Assembly: GCA_020226215.1 (NCBI GenBank)
Contig: CM035232.1
Coordinates: 65,568,184-65,632,183, forward strand
Reading direction: 5' to 3'
DNA: 64,000 nt
From: Sindora glabra
Lineage: Eukaryota; Streptophyta; Magnoliopsida; Fabales; Fabaceae
The translations under genes and the position numbers were made by a program. The stretch's first letter is position 1, and every line of letters begins with the position of its first letter. The notes under the pieces are model-generated. The model worked only from the letters and a program-made list of their open reading frames with translations, was not told the origin of the DNA and did not search any database. Of this stretch, positions 11,583-23,360 are shown piece by piece.

Positions 11583-14500
11583 TTAGATATAGCATAAAAA
11601 ATTAGAGTAAGGAATATCATGTATTAAAGGCTTAAAAATATGAATATAAGATATGAAATTGTCATGTATAGCCTTAAAAATGTCAAACTTAACTATAACA
11701 CCATCAAAATTCATGGTCAATGTCCCATTTTGAACATTAATCATGGTTTTTGCGGTCTTGAGAAAAAGTCTGCCAAGAATAATTGGTGGAAGAACCTTCA
11801 ATGTCTCATTTTTCATCTTTAAGATATAAAAATCTGCTAAAAAAATGAGTTCATCAATTTGAACTAAAATATGTTCAAGAAAAATCTAAATATAAATGTT
11901 AGATCTATTTGCTAATTGAATAACTACCCTTGCTTATTTTAAAGGTCTAAAATTTAAAGCATTAAAAACTAAAAAAAACATGACGTTAATTGAATCTTTT
12001 AAGCCTAGCATGCGTACTCAATTCTGGTTGTCCTTATAGCAAATGGAATGGTGAATGTACTTGGATCTTAACATTTTCTTGGTAATTTTCTTTAAATGAT
12101 GGTAAACACATTTGCCTCTACACTTACTTTCTTATCATCCTTTAATTTTCTCTTATTAATGCCTAAATTTTTTAAAAAGTTAGCATACCTTGGAATCTAT
12201 TTTGTTAAATCTAGTAAAGGTATGTTAACTTTTACCTTTATGAATGAATCCAAAATCTAGTTTTCATTCTCAATTTTCTTTAGAGGAATAACTCTTCTTG
12301 GAAAAGGAAGGGGAACAGGAAAATAATTGGGAGGTAAGGGTTTAGGAACAAAATTTATCTCACTTCCATCATGTTTGATCTCCTTTTTTAGTTTATTCTA
12401 TTTTTTTTTTTGTTTATTACTTGCTAGTTTATGGTTTGATTCTAGTTATGAAAAGGAAGGCATGTTAGTTTGTTTGTAATTTCTTAACGTGATAGCACTC
12501 ACAACTTCTTTGCTTCTTGTATTATTAAAAGAAAGTTATTTTGAACCTTATGCTTTAAGCTTACTTATGGTAGAGGATAATTAGCTAATTTGAGTTTGCA
12601 AATTTAGGATTGTGACTTCTACTTTTTGTTGGAATTATAGGTTATTTGCTACCATCTGCTTGACTAATTCTTTAAATGATGGCTAAGAAAAGTCTGAAGT
12701 TGAATCTAGTTTAAAGACAAGATTAGGTTGCATTTTGGTGCATGAAAAAGGATATTAAATTTGACTTGAATTGTTAGTATTTATGCCCTAAAACCAATCA
12801 TATTGATGATTGTAAATTTGAATTATGCTATTTTAATGGCAATTCCAATTATCATATTTATACATATATTATCTGCGTAATATATTTAATTATGATAATA
12901 ATCTAAGAATAATTGTATTCTTAAATATTCCTTGTCATATATCATTGTGGATTGGGTTGCTTTGATATGTTAAGACTAGCATGTGCGGTGACTTCTATAA
13001 GATATTAAGTTTGCACATGAGTACAAGTTAAAGAACTTGTATATTAGACCAACCCACTCTAAGAACACTACATAGATCGTTGTATGAGTGTTATGAGTGA
13101 TTCTTAGTGATCATTATTAATATGGTCCTTTGACTTGATATCGTCAAGGTTCCTTACATATGAGTTTCATATTTTGATAGTACTTTATGTCACACATGAT
13201 TAAGTGAATGCAATGGTAGTTATTGGAAATGTCACATATCATAAGGAGGGATTTGTGTGATCAAGATGGAATTTATCCCTCCTATATAATAAGAGTGATA
13301 TCTGTGGGTCCCTTTATTAGGTAAAGTTAAGAAAATGCATGGTCATGCTCAGATGAATTGACATGAGATGTTAATTACATTTGCTTCAGTTAGCTTACTT
13401 AAGAATCAAGAAACCTTTGGATTGGGCTATACGGGAATGACACGATTCATGTCGTGCTAAATCTAGATGTTTAAAATAAAAGGACATAGATAATGATCAC
13501 ATGTAAAGGTTTAGTCGAATCACCAACTTTCTTATTACTTGGATAATGATGATATGTTGTTAGACACTACTCATTGTTTATTATCATTAATGTGATTTAT
13601 GATCATTACTAATGTAATGAGAGCTTGTAAGGTTGCACACTTAGAACCTAGTGGATTTGGAATTGATAGACTAAATTATTTAGGCCTAATATTTAGGAAT
13701 TTCATGTTATAATTGTAAGGCCCAATAATAAACTTATAATTATACATAGAATAAAGCTCAATTAATTAGGGGTTTCTATGCATTTATTTAAATAGGCTTG
13801 TTGGGTAATAATATAAATTATTCACACATGCAAAAGCATAAAAACCTTGGCAGCCCTCCTTGACCATAACCTTTAAAGAGGCATAGCTAGCACTATGAAA
13901 CAAAAGAGGAGAATTCTAATTAATGGTCATAGACGTTCATTGGCGATTTGCTAGTTCGTGCGGATACCTCAAAGTTTTCGATCGAAAAGAAGTCAAAAAA
14001 TGATTAACGAACGAGTCCCTGAATCATCAAAAAGGTATTAACCAAATCCTTATTTTAATCTAACATTTTACATGGATCCTTTGGCTGGGATCGATTAATT
14101 TCCATTGCATTTATTTGACTCTCAATCCTAACATGAATCGGTACTATATCTAAAGTTTTGGTTATCTCTCCAATTAGGGTATTGAGGTTATTGCTATTGG
14201 TACTGGTTTGGCTGTTATCATTATTGGTATTGTAGTTTACTAAGAAGAATGGCTACTACATATGCTTAAGGAGGTTAATACTTTTCATCTTGTAATGTTA
14301 GGTATGAATCAATAGGATAAGTTAAAAATGAGCATATTCCATAAAGTCTTGCAAAAGGAGGAAGAGCTTGAGCTTGTTATTGTCCTATTGCCATTTATCT
14401 TACTAGTGATATTAATTCATCCAATCTGTTCTCTAATCTTTGCTGGTATGAATAAAGGGAATTCATCTCATATACTTTTCTATAGTAGGCATAATTCTAG

Positions 14501-15110
14501 TGCTAAATTATTACGAGTTTGGTGCCATATCTGCTATTAAATTTCTTTTTGTTGCCATAGGGGTTTTGTTTAATAATTCTCCCCCACTTGTAGCATTAAT
14601 CATACTCTTATTCATAGGAAAAAGTCCCTCGTAAAAATATTGGATAAGAAGCTACTTATTGGTTTGGTAGGGTGGATAGCTTGAAGATAACTTCTTATAT
14701 GTCTCGTAATACTCATACAATGTCTTACCATTCATTTGCCTTATACCACAATCCATTTTTTTATTATAATAGCCCTTGATATAGGGAAGAACTTTTCTAG
14801 GAATAACTACTTCATATCATTCGAGCTTGAAATAGAACTTAGTTATAGATATTAAAACCAATCCTTGGCTACATTAGCAAGTGAGAAAGGAAATGCCCTT
14901 AATTTAACATGGTCTTTTGAAATGCCATGAGGCTTCATGGTTAAGCACACTACATGGAATACCTTTAAAGGCTCATAAGGGTTTTCACCTACAAGACCAT
15001 GAAATTTAAGAAGCAAATATATTAAACTAGATTTAAGCTCAAAATTAATATCAAGTTTAAGATATTGGACACTTCAATATTAATAAGTAACATTAGGGGT
15101 AGTTAATTTC
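11583..15110 (-). pseudogene. Degraded gag-protease ORF of element B (interrupted)
   Basis: Read on the minus strand from right to left. (1) About 14840-15100 is an Athila-type gag core with KFHGLVGENPYEPLK, FHVVCLTMKPHGIS and LRAFPFSLANVAKDW. (2) About 12010-12700 is the region before protease, with VPLPFPRR, VNIPLLDLTK, PRYANFLKNL, VSVEANVFTII, RKLP and FTIP. (3) 11583-11816 is the C-terminal part of the aspartic protease: PPIILGRLFLKTAKTMINVQ followed by GTLTMNFDG. Gag forms the particle and protease cleaves the polyprotein. Several stops lie in every part, and a solo LTR (12772-14133) splits gag from protease. It cannot encode a working polyprotein. Confidence 0.85.
12772..14133. repeat. 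Solo LTR inserted in element B
   Basis: 1362 bp beginning TGTTAG and ending CTAACA (inverted termini TG...CA), flanked on both sides by TGAAT (12767-12771 and 14134-14138), a perfect 5-bp target duplication. The interior has no primer site, polypurine tract or ORF with a domain, so it fits one LTR left after LTR-LTR recombination, probably from a Copia element. Removing it and one TGAAT joins the surrounding element B sequence. The exact duplication suggests it is younger than B. Confidence 0.85.
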
Positions 15111-15874
15111 TTCAATGTCCTATTATTATTTGCCATATTATCAAAATTATCAAAATGATTAGAATGTGGGGTCGCAATGCTACAACTACTTGTATTTCTA
15201 CTTTTACACAAAAAATGGAAATTCCTATCTATTTCAAAATCAAATTCTAATTATTCACCAATAGTTCTCCTAGTCATACATTACACTATGCTAGACTACA
15301 CTTAGGTAGAATCATAGAAATATAGAAACACTAAAAAATAATGTAGCATAAAAATCACTTAAAATACATCTAATTAACCTATCTAGATATTTTAAAAAAT
15401 TATATGACTTTCAAAGAATGAAAGCTATAACCATGTAGAACCTAAAAATGCAATAAAAACCTTTTAAAAAAAATAAAAAAGTGGTTAAAAGATGGAATTT
15501 GGCTAAAAAAAAAAGGGTATGTCATGAGTCATTCTTGATAAGAAAAATATTTTCTACCACTATAAAGAATTTCATCTCAATCGGAGCTAGTCACTTTGAT
15601 ACCTATTTAAAGGGATGAGATACAAAATTATGTGTAGCTTGTCTTAATAAGCCAAAAATATTTATTAAAGCATGAAATAAAGTAGTATATTATAAGAAAA
15701 GATGAAATAAAGTGGAGGAATATGTAATAGTTAAAGAATGCAAGAGAATGCAGAAAAGTGATAGTTACCATAAAATGTAAGCAAAACATTAACAAATGCA
15801 ACTATTGACTACAATGCTTGAATAATTATGTAATATAAGGCTAGTAAAAGATAAGAAAGGGTGAATTTAAGTGG
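14134..15874 (-). mobile_element. gag and leader segment of element B
   Basis: Between the solo LTR and the primer-binding site. It contains the gag core at about 14840-15100 and, toward 15870, non-coding leader. The ORF at 14328-14540 on the plus strand is antisense to gag and carries no domain. Confidence 0.6.
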
Positions 15875-15895
15875 ATCCTTAACAATAGTGCAAAA
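15875..15895 (-). other. Primer-binding site (tRNA-Asp type) of element B
   Basis: The minus strand reads TTTTGCACTATTGTTAAGGAT a few bases inside the 5' LTR. It lines up with TGGCGCCGTTGCCGGGGAT, complementary to the 3' end of plant tRNA-Asp and used by Athila/Tat Gypsy elements. Nearly all differences are C-to-T or G-to-A, as expected from deamination of methylated cytosines. Confidence 0.7.
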
Positions 15896-15899
15896 TTTT

Positions 15900-17254
15900 T
15901 GAATGTACATTTTGTAACACATCAAAATTGATTATAACTAGTTTGCTAAAAATTATGCAATATAGGGTGACAAACCAGGCTATACACTTAGTGATCTCTT
16001 AATATATCCATTCTTAATTATTTATTAATAGTGATTACATAATTATATAAGATTTTTATACATTAAAGATAGAAGAAAGAAAAGCAAAAAAAAGTGAAAG
16101 AAGAATATAAATAGAAATGTAGATAGGATGTAAAGTGCACAATAGAATTCAATTAGTATGTAGAATAACCAAATTAGGTGATTTTGATTCAAAATTAAAA
16201 TAAATACATTAAGCAAAATAAAACATAAAAGTAAAATAACAAGAAAGAAAATCAATGTAACAAAGTAGTCAATCCAAGAATTTAAAAGCTCTTAGTATGG
16301 ATTAATCATATATCAGAAAATATTTAACCATTCCAATTAATTTTTTAACCTTAAATTATTTGGAACCTTTACAACAATTCATGAATCCTATGCTAGATAA
16401 CTATCTAGAGTTTAATCAATAGATTAAGCAATCACTATAATCTATAAAGAAACCAGGTCAAAATTAGTTTAAAGATAGAATTTAATTAAATTAAGAGATT
16501 AAGCCTAAAACCTTTGATTCAATCTCTCAACGCTCCATCCCTATGTGAAAGTCTATAATTAACCAACCACAATTTAACATAAAAATAGATAAAGATTAAA
16601 AATCACAAGATTATACACTAATTATACCAAATTAACATTCAACACCTATAATTTCAAGCAATTAGCATAAAGAATAAGAGAAAGAGGAAAATCAATTAGA
16701 AAAAGTTAACATTACAAATTAGGATCTCATAATCCAATAGAAAAAAGCCTTAAAATTCTTAAATCAATGAGAAGTTTAGCCTTACATGGCTAAAAAACAA
16801 GAAACTTCAAAGAAAGAGAAAAGTTATCTTTGCTAAATTATGTAGTGTTCTTACCTCCACATTTCACTTGATAAACATTAAAACCTAACAAACATGAATC
16901 CTATTTCTCTTAAGGTTACAAAAAATAGAGCGTTGCTAATTTTAGAAGCCTAAAACCTATTTAACTTCTCAGCTAAATTAGACCTTTCAAAAGTTTGAAT
17001 TAGGTTTGACCAAAACATAGAAATTGTAGAACTTTCCAACCATATAAACATTAGATAAATTTAATATTTAAAGTTGAAGATATAGCTAACAACTTGAAAA
17101 AGTATAAAAATTCAGCATTAATCAAATAATTTTAAATCATTATAAAATCAATCTCAAATCATACAACAAGGCCAATTCTATAAAATTAAGCATATGAAAC
17201 ACACTTAGAGGCATGAAATAGGAGGATATAATATAAATAAAATCTCACACATCA
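15900..17254 (-). repeat. 5' LTR of Gypsy element B
   Basis: 1355-bp partner of the left LTR. On the minus strand it starts TGATGTGTGAG (17254) and ends TACATTCA (15900), next to the primer-binding site. It lacks the (TA)n run and about 200 bp present in the left copy. Confidence 0.85.
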
Positions 17255-18400
17255 CTAATTTCTATGGGACAATTGATAATCCATCATCTTTTAATAGAAG
17301 ATCCCTAACACCCCGTGCTAGTGTAGGTGTCTTTGTCACCACCAAGGCTCAAAAAGGTAAGGAAAATATGCTTATTATTGTAGAAGACTTATATAATTCA
17401 TTTTATGAAGAAGAGGAAGTCTTTCCTTATTTGGAAAATTTTAGCTAAAAAGAGCAAGCAAGTTTTAAGGTGGAAGGAAAATATGAAGATGTTGAAAACT
17501 TCTTTTAAGAAGCTTTTTATTTTGTCTTTTACTAAGGAAACTTCTGTAAATTTTTATGATATGAATGTTAATATGGAATGACCAAAAAGGCACTTTGAAG
17601 ATGTTTTAAGTCTAGTTGCTTAAAGCAATACTAAGTAAGTTCCTACTAGCCTAACTATAGTTATATCTCAAGATGAGCCCTACTTGTCCTAACTTGTTAA
17701 CACTACCTTTACCTTTTCCACATTACAAAAAAATGCATTTCATCTCTCCCTATTACCACTATTAAGGAATCACCTACTTTTGCTAACGTTACACCTATTC
17801 CTCTAAACACTACTAGACTTTTTACTATTCTCACTAATATCTATTGAACAGCACCTATTATTTAAAACATTATTATCATTAAACTTAATGATAATCTCAC
17901 TGAGTATTGCCTATTTCACGTCTTTCTTCATATTCCACTTAGCATTGCAACCCCTGCCATTAATAGCATTATAGTCAATGAGCAACCCTTAAATCACAAG
18001 CTTTGAACTAACAATGCATCATCATCTTTCCAATCCAACAAGTCTCTTAAACTGACCAACCCTCCAGCTTAACCTAAAGGCATGTTGATATGGGTATTAA
18101 AGTTTAATTTGATGTTATTTTATAAATAAGCAAGATGATCAGCATGCTCACATTGAAATGATGGTTAATAAATTAACTAAATATGATGCAAGACTTAATG
18201 TCTTAGTGATTCAAAGTGAAGTGACTTAAGTCAACTTGCAAGCATTGAGAAGGTTAGTTCAAGAGATGTCTTAGGAGATATTTTCTAAGACTCGACTTGT
18301 AATGAGAAACCTTAGGAAGAGTAAGAAAGATTTTGCTATGATCCCTACTATTTCATGTGTTAAGATGTTTCATGTGGCCTTAGAATAATGAATGCATATA
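17255..18400 (+). pseudogene. Continuation of the degraded ORF of element C
   Basis: Resumes the plus-strand reading interrupted at 7809. Readable stretches include ASVGVFVTTKAQKGKENM and NSFYEEEEVFPYLENFS (about 17310-17450) and, near 18130-18350, a charged, probably coiled-coil segment (HAHIEMMVNKLTKYDARLN, LQALRRLVQEMS, LVMRNLRKSKKDFAMIP). Stops and frameshifts are frequent. The function of this ORF class is unknown. The assignment depends on the target-duplication evidence that B split this element. Confidence 0.45.
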
Positions 18401-20782
18401 GTTCATAGCCTAGTAATTTTTTTATTATAGGCATGTTATTTTTTTAAGCATTATCTTTTGTGCATTGCACATTCTAGTTTGACAATTTACACCTTTTTAA
18501 ATAGTTTAATGAATTTATCAATTTCATAATTGTTCTTAATTTATTCTATCTACTAGTTTCTGTAATTCAACAACCTATATTTTGCATGTTTTTAGTGCAT
18601 AATCTCAAGGGGAGCTTTTAAAAATAAGTTCACTATTTTTGTTATCTTATTATTTGAAATAGCAACACTTTACTATTTATCTGGTGTATATTATAATTTG
18701 CTTTGATAATTTTTTTTTGTTTAATTTGATACATTTCTAGGGATGAGTGCTTGTTAGATGATATGTGTTATTTTTTATGATCAAGAGGTAGAATAATTTA
18801 GAGAACAATATAAAAAAGCAAGCAAATGCTTGCATCTAGTTTAAATGAAAATAAGAAGGATTAAAATAATAAAGCAAGATGCACTATTTTATATGCTAAT
18901 ACATATACTCTAACACAAGGTAACTTTTTGATACTATTTGCTTAAAATAGACTCTAATACCTAGTCATTTGCTACCTAATTATTGCTTTTTTCTAGAGTT
19001 TTTTAGAAATTTATCTTTGTAGGCAAATCATCATCCAAAAAAAAAAAAGAATGAAAATATGGGACCCCTCTATGTATATAGTTTGAAATTGTTAAATTAA
19101 TATATGTTAATAAAGATAGAATTTAATGATTTTATCAAATGCAAAGATATGTTTTAATGGGCTATTTTATTGCTTTAGTATCTTTTACATAGTTGCTCTT
19201 TGATCGTGTGCTATACTATCAAATTAATTTCTTAGTGGGATGATTTAGTAAAAAAAAAAGAGTTAAATTGAAAAGGTATAGTTGCTAGACAAAAAAAAAA
19301 CTAATTGGTTTATCAAAAAACATGTTACTCTTTGTTTGGTTTAAAATTAATTCCATATTTAATTGAATTAATTTATTATTATGATTTGTTTTTCTAGTTC
19401 AAAATTATATATTTATCTGGCATATTTATTTGGGGTAAAGTCTTAGAAACCAAAATTAATTCCATTTATTTTTCACATGTTAAAATATTCAAAATGGAGT
19501 TAGTTTATGGTTTAAACAAAAAAGCAAGCAAATTGGTTTTCTTGTTAAAGTTTGGTTGCTCTTTGCTTCAATACAAGTCTAACTGAATCAATTCTAAATA
19601 TGCCTCATAGGTTTTCTTACTTAAAATAGAATTGATTTGATGTATGAAATGATGCTCTTTTCTATTTTTGTGAAAATCTGGAACTTTGGACTATCAATGT
19701 ATAAAATTGTCCAAGTTCCTTTTTAATTTTATAGTTTGCTATATCTATCTTTTTGTAAAATTTCTGACAAATGTAGTTGCTCTTTTGACTACTAGCTAAA
19801 AGCTGAGTCAACATTTGTACTTCTACATGTGACTAAAATGAAAGAGCAAGCAAATAGTATAGTTCAAAAAAGAACTTTTCACTAACAAAATTCAAAATTT
19901 CCTTAAAAAAGCAAGTAAATTATGCTTTCATAGTACAAGTTAAAACTAACACATCAATAAAGAGTACAAAAGAGCAAGAACTACAATCTCACAATGCTAA
20001 AAGTTCATGTGACTAAACAATGATATTTCTAAAAAAGTAATCCAAAGAAGATTAAAAAGCAAAAGAAGGAGCCTTTTGGACAAAACTTGCTCGTAGGAAA
20101 TTATGTACTTCTAATTGCTAAATTTCTTCCGTTGACTATAAACAGAGGTTCACACTTTATGAATTAACACTAACTATCTCTTCCTCTACTTAAGAAGGTT
20201 CTCTCTCTCACTAACCTTCTTTCTATTTTATATAGCCTTCTTTCTTAGGCTTTATTTGCAAATCTACATTATTAGAATGTATAAACCATTATGGTCTCTT
20301 TAAGAGACAAACTTTACCCTTCTAATTTTCACTAGCTAGGATGGAATGTGAGAGAAACAATTGTAGACACCTTGTAGCTAGGTCATGAGGAAGCAAATCC
20401 TTAAGTGTTGAGGTGGAATTGCTTGAGTCCCTGAAAGATTAAGTAGGAAAATGTATTGGGTTTTGTAAAAAAAAAAAGTGCTAGTGGAGAACCACTAAGA
20501 TTAGATTAATCGTGGGAGAGTGGAGTAGGCCTAAAGCGATTGTTCTTCCTTTAGATAATCAAACCATTATAATCCAGTGCTATCTTATCTTTTGTTTCCT
20601 TGCTCTTTGATTTCTTACTCTTCATTACATATCTTTGCATATTATTAACTTGATTTTTTATATTTAATTTTTAGTTGCTCTTTGTGGGTTACAAAAAGCA
20701 AGTATTTTACACTCTTAATTGCTTAAATTTTAAACACCAATTCACCTCCTTTTGGCATGTTTTTATCCTATCAATAGTTACA
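18401..20782 (+). repeat. 3' untranslated region and LTR-like tail of element C
   Basis: After the ORF comes a purine-rich CTCAAGGGGAG (about 18604-18614), where SIRE-like elements have their plus-strand primer region, then about 2 kb without ORFs. Near its right end are blocks typical of SIRE LTR 3' parts: CGTGGGAGAGTGGAGTAGGC (about 20511-20530), then 'ccattataatccagtgctatcttatcttttgtttcc', then CACCAATTCACCTCCTTTTGG (about 20739), an edge like the TTCACCCCC edge in other SIRE LTRs. I infer a plus-strand 3' LTR ending near 20782. Its start was not located and no target duplication was found. Confidence 0.45.
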
Positions 20783-22330
20783 TTACACATAATATGTACA
20801 TATTATATAATTATAATTATTTGTTAGTATTAGTAATACTAAATATTAGTATTGTTGTTATATATGTATAATTATATATACTATATTATGTAGTTCATAG
20901 TAATAAGGTAACTTATATAGTAATATAATTTATATAACCATGTGAATATTAATTAAAAGTGACTATTTAGTATATGGTACACCATTAGTGCACTTAATAA
21001 TATATAATCAGTCAAGACACTAGTAATAACTCTGACGTCCTTTTCTTGTTGATTAGGAAAATCACATTTACAAATACATCATAGCATAGATATAACAAGT
21101 TATCCACTAAGAATACTCCTGGCTCCAACATAGCAAATGATAGTCACAAAAACATATATACATATCATATATAAAGAAAAACTAAAGAGAAGAAAAGTGG
21201 ATCTCTACTTACACTAGTTTATAGTATATTGTTAGAATCTGTACTCTCTACATAGCATTCAAGATATAATATTTAAAATAGTATAGAGTTAGTAGGGAGC
21301 TTTTTGAAGAATTTAGGAAAATGAATAGAATTTAGGTTTATGAAATTTTATCTTCTCTTGAAGATCTTAGTAGCCAGAATTCAAGAAATATTTCCACTGT
21401 TTTACTAGAAATGCAAAAGGAGCTCAAGCATGTGTGTGAATGTAAAAAAATTTTTCTCTCTTTTCCTTTCTTTCTTTCTTTGTCCATAGCTCCATTAGCT
21501 TGAATATGCAAAAATTGTGATCATCTTCATCTATTTATAATGAGCCAAAGAGATGACATTATGCTTGTGTCATGTGGATTCCATCATCATATGATATCAT
21601 TTTGATGACATCACTCAAAGGATATTCTTTGTACTTTTCTTGATGCCTATTCCTACTCATCATCTAATGTATTTCTTAATTAACATAAGTATCCATCTAA
21701 TTTACCATTATGCCATAATTAACTCATCTTTCCTTTTTTTTAATCCACAAAATCGTGGCCTATATTGCCATTAAATTCCAAAATGCTTTCTTTATCACCA
21801 AGTGATGCTTGATCATCTTTTAACTTATTATCCTTTAAAGACTCATTTTCTCCTATTTAATTCCACACTAAATTGTGGCTTACTTTGCCACTTTCCAAAA
21901 TTTTCCATTTTGCCATTCTTTGCATTTTCAAGGTATTTTTTTAGTAATAATCTTAATTTACCTCAAACTTTTATCAACCTTGGATCTTAAGTGCCTTATA
22001 AAATTATTATAATTATCCATGAAAAATTTTGTAAAATTTCTATTACTAAAATTCATTTCACATGCCCCTAAATTATTATGTTCTATCTACTAATTACTTA
22101 TAAACTCTTTTAATTCTCTCAATTTTTCTTCAAATAATTCTAAGTAAGTTTCTCATCTACTATTGCTAATGAATACTTCTATCAGTGTAAATAAGTAATC
22201 TTGCTAATTACCCACTCTCAGATACCTCCTGGTTTCATTTTGACAATTTTTATCTATTAGGTTTTTTTAACAAGTATTAAGAAAATGGTCCTTAATGCCT
22301 TCTTCCTATTGTCAAACTTCATTTGTCTCC
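20783..22330. other. AT-rich debris, possible decayed Gypsy LTR
   Basis: No gene. About 21230-22250 looks like a minus-strand LTR: it has a TATA-like ATTATAAATAGATG on the minus strand near 21530, T-rich blocks and the 'ccacaaaatcgtggcc...ccattaaattcc' text, repeated in altered form about 100 bp later. No partner LTR or target duplication was found. The ORF at 21802-21990 is a chance ORF. Confidence 0.3.
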
Positions 22331-22880
22331 TTTCAAACATCCATTTTTTCCTTTCTTTCCTTAGATTATAGCTCTAAGTGAGTCATTTGATTCAAGACTT
22401 GGTGATAAGTAGTTTTATCTATGACATTAACTTAATTGAAGAAGTAGTCCTTAACTCTATTTACAAACCTTTTCACTTTTGCCCTTTTAATAATTATAAG
22501 ATGTCTAGAATAGTAGGCATGTCATGTGAATTGGGCATCCTACTTTGGTACTATCATTGCATCATATGTTAATTATTCAAATTCTTGTTCCTTAACTTCT
22601 CGAACATTAGGTGACAAAAAGTAATCTATTAGGTTAGTTCAAAACTAATCTTAAGTTAAAGGTTCAATGATTTTGTCTTGAGGTTTGATGTATAAGGTAA
22701 ACCAGTAATGAACTATGCCATCCAATCAATATCTAACTAATTCCACCATGTCAACACATCCTAACATCCTATCTATCCTTTTAATTTGATCAAGGAATTA
22801 ATGCGGATCCATCACAAGATTAGTGTTGTTATACCTTGGGGGCTTGAGTTTTAAAAAATCATGTACTATTTGTAGCCTAT
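22331..22880 (-). pseudogene. Degraded Ty3/Gypsy gag (element F)
   Basis: Minus-strand translation with several stops gives the usual order of a retrotransposon capsid gag: a PHQFLDQIKRIDRMLGC block, YQLDGIVHYWF, NLIDYFLSPNVREVKEQEF, DAQFT, and KVKRFVNRVKDYF. Chromovirus-type gag proteins show the same layout (W/L-x-IE-x-IF, A-x-W-W, Y-x-x-x-VR-x-x-KE-x-EF, F-x-x-G). No zinc knuckle, protease or RT was found further left. A primer-binding-site-like sequence lies 480 bp to the right, in the expected direction. It is long dead. Confidence 0.6.
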
Positions 22881-23348
22881 CCCTTAGTGCTATTAGGGGA
22901 GTGATTATCACCAATTTTTTCCCTCTTTGGAGACTAGTTTTGGTTTTATGTTACTAAATATACTAGCCTTTACTATCTACTACAAAGTTGTAACCTAGGT
23001 TGGTATTTATGGTCGTTCATTTTTTTATGTCCATTACTATATACAAATTAGCAGATTTGGCATTCTTAAAAACTTTTAAATATTCCCTAGTATGCTTTTT
23101 TACTCTAGCTATATCCCTACAAGACAATAACTATCAAAAATAAAATCTTAATTTAGGTTTCATGATTGATCCTTCTAGATTTCTCCTATTGATACTTTTC
23201 TTTGGTGTTAACTATTTTTTTCTTAATTATATAAATCATTATATTATTATATGAATATATATTTCTAGAAGTATAGTTTATATACATATATCATGTGTGT
23301 ATATATTTTCCCTTTTGGTTCCCATGTTCCATAATAATTCAAAATCAT

Positions 23349-23360
23349 GCTTTAATACCA
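23349..23360 (-). other. Primer-binding-site-like sequence of element F
   Basis: The minus strand reads TGGTATTAAAGC, which differs from the tRNA-iMet site TGGTATCAGAGC by two transitions. It is preceded by GGGTCATGATAGGGT, resembling the end of a chromovirus LTR. The degraded gag lies downstream. Confidence 0.5.

Larger units (their letters stand above)
7810..17254 (-). mobile_element. Athila-like Ty3/Gypsy retrotransposon B, nested in element C
   Basis: A 9445-bp element bounded by LTRs at 7810-9492 and 15900-17254, with flanking pentamers CTGAT (7805-7809) and CTAAT (17255-17259) as a near-perfect target duplication. Orientation is minus: the primer-binding site is beside the right LTR, gag-protease lies leftward, and the polypurine tract is beside the left LTR. 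RT, RNase H and integrase were not recognised in the 2.1 kb between protease and the 3' LTR, so the copy is internally deleted or of a non-autonomous family. A foreign solo LTR (12772-14133) lies inside the gag-protease region. Many stops and transition-type changes show it is old. Confidence 0.85.
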
